DNA from: Acetobacter garciniae | GTDB taxonomy: Bacteria > Pseudomonadota > Alphaproteobacteria > Acetobacterales > Acetobacteraceae | Direction of reading: 5' to 3' | Assembly (NCBI RefSeq): GCF_017377735.1 | Contig: NZ_JAFVMH010000001.1 | Coordinates: forward strand, 310,001 to 374,000 | Length of the DNA: 64,000 nucleotides | Part shown: positions 51,679 to 60,459 of the stretch, one piece after another | Numbering within the stretch: the stretch's first letter is position 1 | How the letters are laid out: every line of letters begins with the position of its first letter | The notes under the pieces: generated by a model | The model's input: only the letters and a program-made list of their open reading frames with translations | The model's database searches: none | Told to the model about the DNA's origin: nothing | Program-made: the position numbers and the translations under genes

Positions 51679-52737
51679 ATGAAGCGGATTTTGCATCGCT
51701 ACAGGAAAAAACAGCACCACGTCGCGGACCGTCCCGACGCCGACCCCACAGCAGAACAGACCGGTCCCGCAGCCCAGGATGCGGGGCATAGGCACCGCCC
51801 GCCCCACGGGGCTGATCACGGGCACGCCGATACAAAGAAATTTCATCTGTCGTCGCACGATGTCATGCGGCGTTTTCGCGACCACGTGCTGGCGAATGAG
51901 AAGAACCATAGCGAGATTGTCCGCGTCGGCCTGAAGGACAGTGTGTGGACGGATCTCTACCACCACGCGCTGACGGCAAGCTGGCCCGCCTTCATGGCGA
52001 TTGCCGTCGTATCCTACCTGCTGGTCAACCTGTTTTTCGCGCTGCTGTATGCCCAGGCTCCGGACCAGATTTCCAACCTGGGGCCGCATACGCTGCTGTC
52101 GCTGTTTTTCTTCAGCGTGCAGACGCTCTCCACCGTGGGCTATGGCGGCATGACCCCCGTGGGGCCGTACGCCAATATCGTTGTCTCGGTCGAGGTCTTT
52201 CTGGGCATGATGGTCACCGCCCTGATGACGGGGGTGATCTTTGCACGCTTTGCCCGGCCGCGGGCGCGTGTGATGTTCAGCGACAAGGCGGTCATCAGCA
52301 ACGAAGGCGGTATTCCCGCCCTGTGCGTGCGTATCGCCAACCAGCGGATCAGCGTTATTCTGTCAGTCGATATCGAGGTCGCCCTGTCGCGCCTGGTCAT
52401 GAGCGACAGCGGGCATCTGGTGCGCAAGTTCGACCAGCTTCTGCTGGTCCAGTCTCATGTGCCCGTCCTGCGCTTTGCCTTCGTGCTGGCCCATGTCATA
52501 GGGCCGGACAGTCCGCTGCACGGAAAGACCCTGGCAGAGCTTGAAGCCCAGTCGGCTGAAATCATCATTACGGTCACAGGAACGGACGAAGCGCTGGGCC
52601 AGACGGTGTTCGCCAGAACGGCGTACCGCTTCGACCGGGTGCATCACAACCATCGCTTTGTCGATATCGTCCTCAGCCGCCCCGATGGCCGGATTGCCGT
52701 CGATTACAGCCGCTTCCACGATGTGGAAGAGCATTAG
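51679..52737 (+). CDS. KirBac-type inward-rectifier potassium channel
   Basis: Two-TM potassium channel of 352 residues. The selectivity filter TVGYGG lies at 152-157 after the pore helix LSLFFFSVQTLS. TM1 is about 103-124 and TM2 about 164-188 (VVSVEVFLGMMVTALMTGVIF). The C-terminal immunoglobulin-like cytosolic domain (about 200-340) has ARPRARVMFSDKAVISNEGGIPALCVRIANQR, as in Kir channels. The N-terminal cytosolic tail (1-60) holds ten His, several in GHRHRPPHGADHGH, suggesting metal or pH sensitivity. A canonical terminator follows. It starts 272 bp after the MCE operon. Confidence 0.92.
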   Translation: MKRILHRYRKKQHHVADRPDADPTAEQTGPAAQDAGHRHRPPHGADHGHADTKKFHLSSHDVMRRFRDHVLANEKNHSEIVRVGLKDSVWTDLYHHALTASWPAFMAIAVVSYLLVNLFFALLYAQAPDQISNLGPHTLLSLFFFSVQTLSTVGYGGMTPVGPYANIVVSVEVFLGMMVTALMTGVIFARFARPRARVMFSDKAVISNEGGIPALCVRIANQRISVILSVDIEVALSRLVMSDSGHLVRKFDQLLLVQSHVPVLRFAFVLAHVIGPDSPLHGKTLAELEAQSAEIIITVTGTDEALGQTVFARTAYRFDRVHHNHRFVDIVLSRPDGRIAVDYSRFHDVEEH

Positions 52738-52783
52738 GCTCGGCAACCCAAGGCCCGCAGCAGGGGGCTTTGGCCCCGTTTAG

Positions 52784-52806
52784 GCCCGACAGGTTTCGGG
52801 CTTTTT
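52784..52806 (+). terminator. Rho-independent terminator after the K+ channel gene
   Basis: GCCCGA and TCGGGC form a 6-bp stem around CAGGTT, immediately followed by TTTTT; a GC-rich stem and T-run as in a canonical intrinsic terminator. Confidence 0.75.
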
Positions 52807-52948
52807 CCAACGGCTTGGGGCAGTAGAGCGCCGCGGCCTTTCACTCTCTGGTATCCTGTTAAACCCTGTCGGCTTTGTGTGCCGTGTCTGCGGTGCATCA
52901 TGCCCGCGGGTCTGGTCCATTAACCTGTGAAACGCCCAGCAAGGTCCT

Positions 52949-53000
52949 AAAAATTTTTGGTGAAGCTTTTTTCGAAAACGGCGACATCCGGGAACTTTTA
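52949..53000. repeat. Intergenic hairpin repeat, deleted copy D (inverted)
   Basis: Reverse orientation relative to copies A-C: AAATTTTTGGTGAAGCTTTTTTC followed by GAAAACGGCGACATCCGGGAACTTTT, in two blocks. Compared with copy C an internal stretch of roughly 25 bp is missing. It again lies between convergent genes (K+ channel and FUSC). Confidence 0.7.
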
Positions 53001-53036
53001 TTTTTAATGATCGGCCAGGCGTTATGGAACAGGCTC

Positions 53037-55220
53037 TTAACTGGCGCGGTAGGGTTTGGAGGCATCCAGGAACACCGCGTTCGCATCGAGTTCGTGCGAG
53101 ACCACGATCAGATAGGCGATGGCGCGGGTCAGTTCGATACGGGTGGTAATATTGGGCTCCACCCGTTCCATGCGGCGCAGGGCGGCGGTGGCCACGCGCG
53201 CGGCATGGGCGGTATGGCCGTATTTGCCGGTAAAATTGCTCATCCGCAGCATGACGATTTCAATCGCGCGGCGGGCGGCGGGCGGAATATGGTCACGCTT
53301 GAGCAGTGTGCGCAGCCGAATGATGTTCAGCCCGATCGTCATGGCTGCCAGGGTGCCTTGCAGGCAGCCTTCGATCGTGGGTGAAGGCGTTGGCCCGGCA
53401 TGGCGGATCAGGCGCGAGAAACGGTCGGTATTGCGGCCGATCCAGTCGCGCGTCATGGGAATGGGCTCGGCCGAGGCCAGGGTGCGCAGGTCGCGCAGCA
53501 TGGTCCGGCGCATGCGCCACCGCTCGGCCGCACTGTTGAACGGCAGCACGGCGCGGAAGATCAGCACCGCGAAAAACACACCGGCCAGAATGGCGAAGGT
53601 GGAATTGAACCAGGCAACCTCACTGACCCGCCCCTGGTTGAGCGGATGCACGAAATTGGGCAAAAGCAGCGTATAGGCGGCCGAATGCAGGGCCGTGCCT
53701 GCATTACGCGCGGCAAGCCCGCCTGCGAACATGGGCAGGGCCAGGGTTGCCACCAGCATTTCGTAGTTTTCCTGGGTGGGGAGTACTACAAACACCAGGA
53801 AGAACGCGACCACGGCCGCCCAGAGGCTGCCCACCATGAACTGGCTTGTCGCCACCACCGGGTTTTCACGCGTGGCGAACAGCCCGCAGACAACCGCGAC
53901 AAAGGTTATGAACCCAAGCCCTGCCGACCAGGCCGTGCATTCCCACACCAACCCGGCGGAGGCAATGGCAACCGTCGCGCGTACGCCGTTATACAGGGCC
54001 TCGCGCTTGTCCACATGCGATTGCAGGCGGAAATGAAAATGGTCGCCGCGCACGAAATGCTGGCTGGCATCGTATTCGCGAATACCCTGTTCAAGCTCGC
54101 CCAGAAGCTCATCAAGCGCATTATGCAGGATGCGGCCGTCCAGCAGGGCGGAAATGCCGGTATTATGCTCGTGCGGGCCAAAGGCGGTGCCGATTTCACG
54201 CGTCAGCGCATCCACGATCTGCTGGTGGCATTCCGCGCGCAGCAGTTGCAGGTCGCGCAAAAGGGCCTGCACTTCCTCATCCGTGTCCAGACGCTGGGGG
54301 ACCGATGTCAGGAATTCGCTGACCCGCGCCGCCGTTTCGCGGAAGGCGGGCTGGTCGGTCTGGACGTATTGCAGGCGCACGGCCATGCCCAGCCCGCGGG
54401 ACAGCAGCACCGAAACCGCGGCAAGTGCTGCGCGGGCGTGGTCGCCTTCATGTCCGTGCGGACCCATTTCGATTTCGGAAAATTCGATCTGGTCATTGAT
54501 CGAGAGAATGGGGCCGAACATGGCGCGCGAGCGGATCATGGCCTCCCGATCGCCCGAGAGCAGGCTGGCGACCGAGCTTGAAACATTCCCCAATGCCGTG
54601 CGCAGCTTGTCGCGGATGTTCCGGCGCGCAGTCTGGGCCAGGTTATGGGCGAACAGCCCCGCCACCGTGCTTTCGCAGACAATGCCCAGCACGATATACG
54701 TGGCGCGCGACATGGCGGTCATGAACACGTTTTCGGGGTGGGGAATGGCCGCAATGGCGATAATGGCCGTGGTATAGCCCGCCAGCACCAGCGCGTAGGA
54801 ACGGAAGTTGCGCACGAGCGTGGCAAGCCCGCAGCACCCGCCCAGCCAAAGGGCGAGGGCTGGGAAAAAGAGCCACGCATTCTGGTTGAAGGCCGAGATC
54901 AGCGTAATGGACATGACAACGCCAATACCCGTGCCGACCAGACGCCAGCGCGCCTTTGAAAGACTTTCCCCGCGTGATCCCTGGGCTACGATCCATACGG
55001 TCATTGCGGCCCACTGGGGGTCATCCAGTTCCATCCATAGCGCGATGACAAGTGCGATCAGCGCTGCTGTGGTGGTGCACAGGGCAAAGCCCACGGCCGC
55101 GGGCGTGGGTGCCAGAAGCCATGCCAGACGCCGCCGCCCCGGCCCCGAAGGCCGCCGCAATGGATGAAAATCACGTAGGGAGCCGATCCGGGAGAGCAGG
55201 GAAAATGAAAGACTGGACAC
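53037..55220 (-). CDS. FUSC-family membrane protein (aromatic acid exporter-like)
   Basis: Inner-membrane protein of 727 residues with the FUSC architecture: N-terminal membrane block (about 35-190: LCTTTAALIALVIALWMELDDPQWAAMTVWIV, GIGVVMSITLI, LWLGGCCGLATLV, YTTAIIAIAAIPHPENVF, IVLGIVCESTVAGL), a long helical cytosolic region (about 195-390) and a second membrane block (about 395-545, ATVAIASAGLVWECTAWSAGLGFITFVAVVCGLFATRENP). The QWAAMTV segment is the usual AaeB/FusC signature. Substrates of the family are aromatic acids or fusaric acid, with efflux. It stands alone; no MFP partner (aaeA) is seen beside it. Confidence 0.9.
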   Translation of the reverse strand: MSSLSFSLLSRIGSLRDFHPLRRPSGPGRRRLAWLLAPTPAAVGFALCTTTAALIALVIALWMELDDPQWAAMTVWIVAQGSRGESLSKARWRLVGTGIGVVMSITLISAFNQNAWLFFPALALWLGGCCGLATLVRNFRSYALVLAGYTTAIIAIAAIPHPENVFMTAMSRATYIVLGIVCESTVAGLFAHNLAQTARRNIRDKLRTALGNVSSSVASLLSGDREAMIRSRAMFGPILSINDQIEFSEIEMGPHGHEGDHARAALAAVSVLLSRGLGMAVRLQYVQTDQPAFRETAARVSEFLTSVPQRLDTDEEVQALLRDLQLLRAECHQQIVDALTREIGTAFGPHEHNTGISALLDGRILHNALDELLGELEQGIREYDASQHFVRGDHFHFRLQSHVDKREALYNGVRATVAIASAGLVWECTAWSAGLGFITFVAVVCGLFATRENPVVATSQFMVGSLWAAVVAFFLVFVVLPTQENYEMLVATLALPMFAGGLAARNAGTALHSAAYTLLLPNFVHPLNQGRVSEVAWFNSTFAILAGVFFAVLIFRAVLPFNSAAERWRMRRTMLRDLRTLASAEPIPMTRDWIGRNTDRFSRLIRHAGPTPSPTIEGCLQGTLAAMTIGLNIIRLRTLLKRDHIPPAARRAIEIVMLRMSNFTGKYGHTAHAARVATAALRRMERVEPNITTRIELTRAIAYLIVVSHELDANAVFLDASKPYRAS

Positions 55221-55421
55221 GGGGTCTACTTTGTTTGCGGCTGAGGGGAGAAAGGCATGGCCTAAGGCTTGGAAGCGTAGCGTGTTTTCCCAGTTTTTCC
55301 TTGTAGGTTCATTTGCATATCAGCTATCGCCGGTAAGGAGAACGCGTGGCGGCCCGCACGGGCGGCAGCCGCGCCAACCGAAGCGATAGTATTTAAGCCA
55401 TGCCAGCGAAGGAAGGCCGAA

Positions 55422-55790
55422 ATGTCCGAATTTTTTCAGAATATCCTGGGTAAGGTCGGGAGCGTACTGGGGGTGGATGCGCAAAACGCCATCCAGCAGC
55501 AGGTCCAGACCTGGCTCCAGCCCCAGAACGTCCAGGCCCTGCTGGACAAGGCCGATCAGGCGGGCCTGGGCGACAAGGTGCGTTCGTGGGTCAGCCAGAG
55601 CGGGAACCTGCCCGTAACCCCAGATGAAATTCACGACATTCTGGGCAGCGGCGCCGTGCATGACCTGGTGGAACGCACTGGCCTGCCCGCCGATAGCGTG
55701 CTGAGCGCACTGGCCCATTTCCTGCCTGCTGCCGTCAACGCCAAGACGCCCGATGGCGTGCTGCCCGCCACCCCGGAAAAGAGCGCCTGA
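55422..55790 (+). CDS. YidB-like DUF937 protein
   Basis: Small 122-residue protein with DUF937/YidB-type features: NILGKVGSVLGVDAQNAIQQQVQTW, GLGDKVRSWVSQSGNLPVTPDEIHDILG, RTGLPADSVLSALAHFLPAAVNAKTPDGVLP. The GLGDKVRSWVxxGxNxPVTPxQI pattern is the family's hallmark. Function in the family is not established; the protein is soluble and probably oligomeric. It is divergent from the FUSC gene and precedes a small membrane protein gene by about 90 bp. Confidence 0.9.
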   Translation: MSEFFQNILGKVGSVLGVDAQNAIQQQVQTWLQPQNVQALLDKADQAGLGDKVRSWVSQSGNLPVTPDEIHDILGSGAVHDLVERTGLPADSVLSALAHFLPAAVNAKTPDGVLPATPEKSA

Positions 55791-55818
55791 AAAAGCGCCA
55801 GAAAGCCCGTCCTGCAAA

Positions 55819-55848
55819 GCACGCCGCCAGAATGCCTGGCGGTCGTGC
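55819..55848 (+). terminator. Stem-loop after the YidB-like gene
   Basis: GCACG-CCGCCAG and CTGGCGG-T-CGTGC pair around AATGC with one bulged T. No T-run. A terminator or RNA-stabilising hairpin is possible. Confidence 0.35.
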
Positions 55849-55879
55849 ATAACGCGCGTGATTGCGTTACAGTATCGCC

Positions 55880-56410
55880 ATGACTCTGGGTGAACGTATT
55901 ACACGCGTGGACGCATGGCTGCTGGATGAGCTGTGTCAGCCACTGGCTGACCGGCTGCCGGAGCGCTTTCCCGCGTTTGAACTGGGGATGAGCTGCCAGC
56001 TCGGTTCGGTGCTGCTGTCGGCGGTCTCCATCATTGCCGTTTTTGTCGTGACCGGCATGAACGACTTTGGCAACATGATCTTCAACGTGCTGATCTGGGC
56101 CCTGTGCGTCAGCTTCTTTTTCGGCCTGGGGCGGCTGCGGATGCTGGTCAAGGTCGGCATGGCCAACCCGCTGCGGCAGATGCTGCTGGGCGTGCGGATC
56201 CTGTCCATCCCGTTCACGCTTTATGTGGTCTATCAGGCCATGACCGCCCCTGCCGCCTTCAGCCTGGCGGTGTGGTTCAATGCATTTTCCAACATCGTGT
56301 TCGTGGTCGGGCTGTATTTCATTTCCTGCCAGCCGCGCCCGCCGCAGCGTCGGCCTGTCTCGCAGCTATGGGCCCGGCCCGCAACCGTGCGCGAGGGCGG
56401 CGGGTTCTGA
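55880..56410 (+). CDS. Small membrane protein of unknown function
   Basis: I do not recognise this 176-residue protein. Four hydrophobic segments are clear: LGSVLLSAVSIIAVFVVTGM, MIFNVLIWALCVSFFFGLG, ILSIPFTLYVVYQAM and FSNIVFVVGLYFISC. The N terminus has VDAWLLDELCQPLADRLPERFPAFE, cytosolic, and the C terminus is Arg/Pro-rich (RPPQRRPVSQLWARP). The chosen ATG avoids a short upstream TTG stretch. It follows the YidB-like gene on the same strand and is convergent with ccmI. Confidence 0.7.
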   Translation: MTLGERITRVDAWLLDELCQPLADRLPERFPAFELGMSCQLGSVLLSAVSIIAVFVVTGMNDFGNMIFNVLIWALCVSFFFGLGRLRMLVKVGMANPLRQMLLGVRILSIPFTLYVVYQAMTAPAAFSLAVWFNAFSNIVFVVGLYFISCQPRPPQRRPVSQLWARPATVREGGGF

Positions 56411-56591
56411 TACCCGCGTTCTTTTCGATTACCCGTAACAGTTACCCGTAAGCCCGGTCCCACGCCCTGCAATCACCCGCCCGCTACCGGGTCGGTGAGG
56501 GCAGGGCGGTTCGGAACGGTCCTGCCATGCCGGCCTGGTGGCGCCGTCCGTGCTGGTGAGCAGGACTATGGACGGGGCTTGCGCGCCCCTG

Positions 56592-57323
56592 TCACGGATT
56601 GGCCAGTTCGTGTTCACCCTGGGCTATGCGGGCCTGGGCGGCGTCACGCCAGGGGGCATCCTTGGGTGCGGCGTCCAGCGCCTTGCGGAACAGGTCCAGC
56701 GCCTGCGGGGTCACGTGCTGGTCCACCCGGGTCAGGGCTTCTGCCGTGCGGGCGGCCAGTTCGGGTTCGAACCCCAGGGCCAGGGCGTGGCCCCAGGCAT
56801 CGGCGGCTGCGGCGTAATGTTCGCGCCCCGCTTCCGCCTGGCCCAGCAGCAGGTAGCCCTGTCGCAGGTTGGGGTCGGTCTCGGGCAGGGTGGCCAGGGC
56901 CTGGCGAAGTTGCGCCACGACCGCGTCATCCTTCTGGTCCTGCATGTGGCGCGCGACCAGGCGCGGCCCCAGCGGCTGGGCCGGCAGAAAGGGCATGCCA
57001 TTGGTCAGGTAAAGGGCCACGGCCAGGAAAGGGGCCAGCACCAGCATGACCCAGCCCCAACGCGCGGTGGTGACGGCCGGCCCGCCGGGGGCGGGTATAT
57101 CGGCCGCCAGAATGCGGCGCTGGATTTCCAGCTTGGCCACACCGTGTTCCTCGGGCGCGATCAGGCCTATGGCCAGGTCGCGGTCCACCTCGGCCAGTTG
57201 CGCGCCGTGCAGCACCAGGGCGGCGCTGCGTTCATCCCGGATCTCCCGGTCCCGTCGCCACAGACCCCATGCCGCAGGCGCAAGGGCGATCAGGCTGAGC
57301 AATGCGATGGAAAGCCAGATCAT
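56592..57323 (-). CDS. ccmI: Cytochrome c maturation protein CcmI
   Basis: Apocytochrome-binding subunit of the System I haem lyase; 243 residues. An N-terminal membrane helix (WLSIALLSLIALAPAAWGLWRRDREIRDERSAALV, shown by its first part) is followed by a basic cytosolic loop, a second TM (about 90-108, GWVMLVLAPFLAVALYLTNG) and a C-terminal TPR domain (LAARTAEALTRVDQHVTPQALDLFRKALDAAP ends the array). The TPR binds apocytochrome C termini. It is the last gene of the ccm operon and overlaps ccmH by 4 bp. Confidence 0.88.
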   Translation of the reverse strand: MIWLSIALLSLIALAPAAWGLWRRDREIRDERSAALVLHGAQLAEVDRDLAIGLIAPEEHGVAKLEIQRRILAADIPAPGGPAVTTARWGWVMLVLAPFLAVALYLTNGMPFLPAQPLGPRLVARHMQDQKDDAVVAQLRQALATLPETDPNLRQGYLLLGQAEAGREHYAAAADAWGHALALGFEPELAARTAEALTRVDQHVTPQALDLFRKALDAAPKDAPWRDAAQARIAQGEHELANP

Positions 57324-57880
57324 ACGTTCTCTCCCTTGCCCGTCGGGTCCCTGTCTGCCGGGCCCGTGTCTGCCGGGTGCTCATCTGCCGAACCTTTGTC
57401 CTGCGGGGCGCGTGCGGTCAGGCTGGCCAGCCGGGCTTCTTCTTCCGGTGTCAGCGGCGCGGGTGGGGGCTGGCTTGCGCGGCGGCGGTAGAACAGCACG
57501 GCCGCACCAGTTCCTAACAGCACGGCCAGCACCGGCATGCCCCACAGCAGGACCGTGCCGAAGGAAAAGGCAGGGCGCAGGCGGATGAAGTTGCCATAGC
57601 GGCTGACCATCCAGTCCATGATCTGCTGGCTGTTCTCGCCCTTGGCTACATGCTCGCGCACCACGCGGCGCAGGTCGCGCGCAAGTCCGGCACTGCTGTC
57701 CTCAATGGACTCGTTCTGGCAGACCAGGCAGCGCAACTGCGCCCCTATGGCTTCTGCCCGGGCTTCGGCCTTCGGGTCGGGCAGCATTTCGGAAGGGTCG
57801 TCCACCGCGAAGCTCAGCCCAGGGGCCACGGCCAGATAGAACCCGAGCGCTGTCGCGCAGGCAAGGCGAAGCCAGTTCAT
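57320..57880 (-). CDS. ccmH: Cytochrome c maturation protein CcmH (CcmL/CycL)
   Basis: Thiol reductase that reduces the apocytochrome haem-binding cysteines; 186 residues. A signal region precedes EAIGAQLRCLVCQNESIEDSSAGLARDLR, with active-site Cys51 and Cys54 (RCxxCQN hallmark), then VREHVAKGENSQQIMDWMVSRYGNFIRLRP. A TM anchor (TVLLWGMPVLAVLLGTGAAVLFY) and a Pro/Ala-rich cytosolic tail end it. Overlaps ccmG and ccmI by 4 bp each. Confidence 0.94.
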   Translation of the reverse strand: MNWLRLACATALGFYLAVAPGLSFAVDDPSEMLPDPKAEARAEAIGAQLRCLVCQNESIEDSSAGLARDLRRVVREHVAKGENSQQIMDWMVSRYGNFIRLRPAFSFGTVLLWGMPVLAVLLGTGAAVLFYRRRASQPPPAPLTPEEEARLASLTARAPQDKGSADEHPADTGPADRDPTGKGENV

Positions 57881-58449
57881 GGTGTCTTCAACGTCCGGGC
57901 GAGGGGAATAAGCGTGTCGCGGATCGTGTCTTCGCCAAGGGGTGCGGCGCTATGCCAGCGGATCACCCCGCCCGGCCCGATCAGGAATGTTTCGGGCACG
58001 CCCGAAATACCCCATTCGATCCCCACCCGGCCATCCTGGTCAAGGCCCAGCCGGCTGAACGGGTTGCCCGAATGGCGCAGGAAACCGGCTGCATCCTCGG
58101 GCTTGTCCTTGTAGGCAATGCCCCAGAGCGGGATCTGCTCCTTCAGGGTCATGAGGATGGGCATTTCCGCAAGGCAGGGGATGCACCACGACGCAAAGAA
58201 ATTCAGCACGATGGGCTGGGTAAGGCCGCGCAGATCCGCCGTGCCGAAACCCTTGCCGGGGGCAAGATCGGGTGTGGTGAAGTCCGGCACCGGGCGGTTG
58301 AGCGCTGGTGCGTGGATATCGTGCGGGTTGAACGAGCCCTGTTCCATGCCCGAGAGCATTTTCCAGAAGGCGACCCCGACAGCCCCGGCCCCGGCCAGCG
58401 GCAGGGCCATGAGCAGGCGGCGGCGTGTGGTGGTGTCTGGTGTGGTCAT
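57877..58449 (-). CDS. ccmG: Thioredoxin-like thiol reductase CcmG (DsbE)
   Basis: Periplasmic thioredoxin-fold protein passing electrons to CcmH; 190 residues from MTTPDTTTRRR. An N-terminal anchor (about 11-32) is followed by the CcmG-specific VPDFTTPDL strand, LNFFASWCIPCLAEMPIL with WCIPC at 88-92, GIAYKDKPEDAAGFL and the cis-Pro loop SGVPETFLIGPGGVIRW. The fold and GVPETF signature are diagnostic. It overlaps ccmF and ccmH by 4 bp. Confidence 0.95.
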   Translation of the reverse strand: MTTPDTTTRRRLLMALPLAGAGAVGVAFWKMLSGMEQGSFNPHDIHAPALNRPVPDFTTPDLAPGKGFGTADLRGLTQPIVLNFFASWCIPCLAEMPILMTLKEQIPLWGIAYKDKPEDAAGFLRHSGNPFSRLGLDQDGRVGIEWGISGVPETFLIGPGGVIRWHSAAPLGEDTIRDTLIPLARTLKTP

Positions 58450-60431
58450 GATACGCTTACCGTGGCGGTGGAAGAACGCGCGCGCTGTGGAGCCCCCACC
58501 CGCACGCGCCGGTCGGACAGGGATAGCGCACCGCCAAAGGCCATGACCAGCGCGCCAAGCCACATCCACGGTGCCAGCGGGTTGTAATGCAGGCGCAGCA
58601 CATAGGTGGGATTGCTGTCCGGCCCGTGCCGGTCGCCCAATACGCCGTACAGGTCGGCCATCAGGTTGGTGTGGATGGCCACATCCGTCGTGGTCTGGTT
58701 CTGGCTGTTGAAGCTGCGCTTGGACGGGTGCATGACCGTGACAAGCTGCCCGTGGCGGCGCACTTCCAGCGTGGCGGCCATGGCGGTGTAGTTGGGCCCG
58801 GGCTCCTGCGTGACGTTGGTCAGCGTCCAGTCATAGCCAGCCAGATGCTCGGTCGTGCCGATGGGAACCTCGACAATGCGGTGCTGCGCCTGCGACATGG
58901 CGGCCAGCCCCAGCACCGTAATGCCTACCCCCGCATGCGCGATGGCGGTGCCGATAATGGCGCGCGGCAGCATGCGCGCACGGTGCACGCTGTTGGCAAA
59001 AGATGTGCGGAACAGCTTGGTGCGGGTTGCGATATCCGTGATACTGGAGCCGATGATCCACACCGCCGCCGCCGCACACAGAACGGGCAGCACGCCCGAG
59101 AGCCGGATTGTTGCGACCACGACGGCAATCCCGCTTACGCAGGCGGCCAGCCAGAGCTTTTGCAACACGGGCCAGAGCTGCGCGCGTTTCCACGGCAGCA
59201 TGGGGCCAAAGCCCATGAAGATGAACAGGGGCAGGGCCAGCGGGATGGTCGTCGCATCGAAAAACGGCTTGCCGACCGAAATCGTGCGATCGAACAGCAA
59301 GGACATGAACGGCGGGTACATGGTCCCTGTCAGCACCACCGCACAGATCGAACACAGCAGGATGTTGTTGAGCACCAGAGCCCCTTCGCGCGAGAGCGGG
59401 GCAAACAGTCCGCCCGCCGTCAGCGAGGGTGCGCGATAGGCGAACAGGGCCAGAGACCCGCCGATCACAACGCCCAGCAGGCCCAGAATGAACACCCCGC
59501 GCGCCGGATCGTTGGCGAATGCGTGCACGGAATTGAGAATGCCCGACCGCACAAGGAACGTGCCCGAAAGCGAGAAGGAAAACGTGCCGATCGCCAGCAG
59601 CACGGTCCAGATTTTCAGGGCCTCGCGCTTTTCCACCACAATGGCGGAATGGATCAGCGCCGTGCCGGTCAGCCAGGGGATGAGGGATGCGTTCTCGACC
59701 GGGTCCCAGAACCAGTAGCCGCCCCAGCCCAGCACGTAATAGGACCACCATGACCCCATGGCGATGCCACAGGTCAGGAAGCACCAGGCCGCCACGGCCC
59801 ATGGGCGCACCCAGCGGCCCCAGGCGGCATCCACCCGGCCTTCGATCAGGGCTGCGATGGCAAAGGCGAAAGGAACGGCAAAGCCCACATAGCCCGTGTA
59901 GAGAACGGGCGGGTGAAAGGCCAGGCCCGGGTCCTGAAGCAGGGGGTTCATGCCGCGCCCGTCCATGGGGGCGGGCCAGACGCGGGCGAACGGGTCCGAT
60001 GTGGTCAGGCAGAACAGTTCGAAGCCGGTCGCTACAAGGCCCAGCACGGCAATGACGCGTGCGCGCAGGGCGGTGGGCAGGCTGCGCCCGAAAGCGGCAA
60101 CAGCCGCCCCGCACAGGCTGAGAATAAGCGCCCACAGCAGGATGGAGCCTTCATGGTTCCCCCATACGCCCGTGATCTTGTAAAGCAGCGGCTTGGAGAC
60201 GGCACTGTTGGCCGCCACGTTCTGGACGGAAAAATCATCCGTGACGGCGGCGTTGATCAGGCAGGCAAAGGCGCAGACAAGGGCGATCAACTGCCCCACC
60301 GCCAGGCCCGGGGCCAGCGCCATCAGCCGCGCATTGCGCCTTTGCGCGCCAATAAGGGGCAGAATACCTTGCACCCCGGCCAGCACGCAGGCGAGGGCAA
60401 GGGCGTAGTGTCCGAGTTCGGGGCTCAGCAT
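58446..60431 (-). CDS. ccmF: Haem lyase subunit CcmF
   Basis: Polytopic inner-membrane haem lyase component, 661 residues, joining haem to apocytochrome. The WWD-type motif reads WWSYYVLGWGGYWFWDPVENASLIPWL (the haem-handling signature, shown in overlapping parts), preceded by GVWGNHEGSILLWALIL and MNPLLQDPGLAFHPPVLYTGY. Many TM helices follow, with a periplasmic loop near ENQTTTDVAIHTN-type NQTTTDVAIHTNLMADLYG and the C-terminal NPLAPWMWLGALVMAFGGALSLSDRR. It follows ccmE after 28 bp and overlaps ccmG by 4 bp. Confidence 0.96.
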   Translation of the reverse strand: MLSPELGHYALALACVLAGVQGILPLIGAQRRNARLMALAPGLAVGQLIALVCAFACLINAAVTDDFSVQNVAANSAVSKPLLYKITGVWGNHEGSILLWALILSLCGAAVAAFGRSLPTALRARVIAVLGLVATGFELFCLTTSDPFARVWPAPMDGRGMNPLLQDPGLAFHPPVLYTGYVGFAVPFAFAIAALIEGRVDAAWGRWVRPWAVAAWCFLTCGIAMGSWWSYYVLGWGGYWFWDPVENASLIPWLTGTALIHSAIVVEKREALKIWTVLLAIGTFSFSLSGTFLVRSGILNSVHAFANDPARGVFILGLLGVVIGGSLALFAYRAPSLTAGGLFAPLSREGALVLNNILLCSICAVVLTGTMYPPFMSLLFDRTISVGKPFFDATTIPLALPLFIFMGFGPMLPWKRAQLWPVLQKLWLAACVSGIAVVVATIRLSGVLPVLCAAAAVWIIGSSITDIATRTKLFRTSFANSVHRARMLPRAIIGTAIAHAGVGITVLGLAAMSQAQHRIVEVPIGTTEHLAGYDWTLTNVTQEPGPNYTAMAATLEVRRHGQLVTVMHPSKRSFNSQNQTTTDVAIHTNLMADLYGVLGDRHGPDSNPTYVLRLHYNPLAPWMWLGALVMAFGGALSLSDRRVRVGAPQRARSSTATVSVS

Positions 60432-60459
60432 ATCAGGGGTCGGGCTCCCGCCTGTTGGT

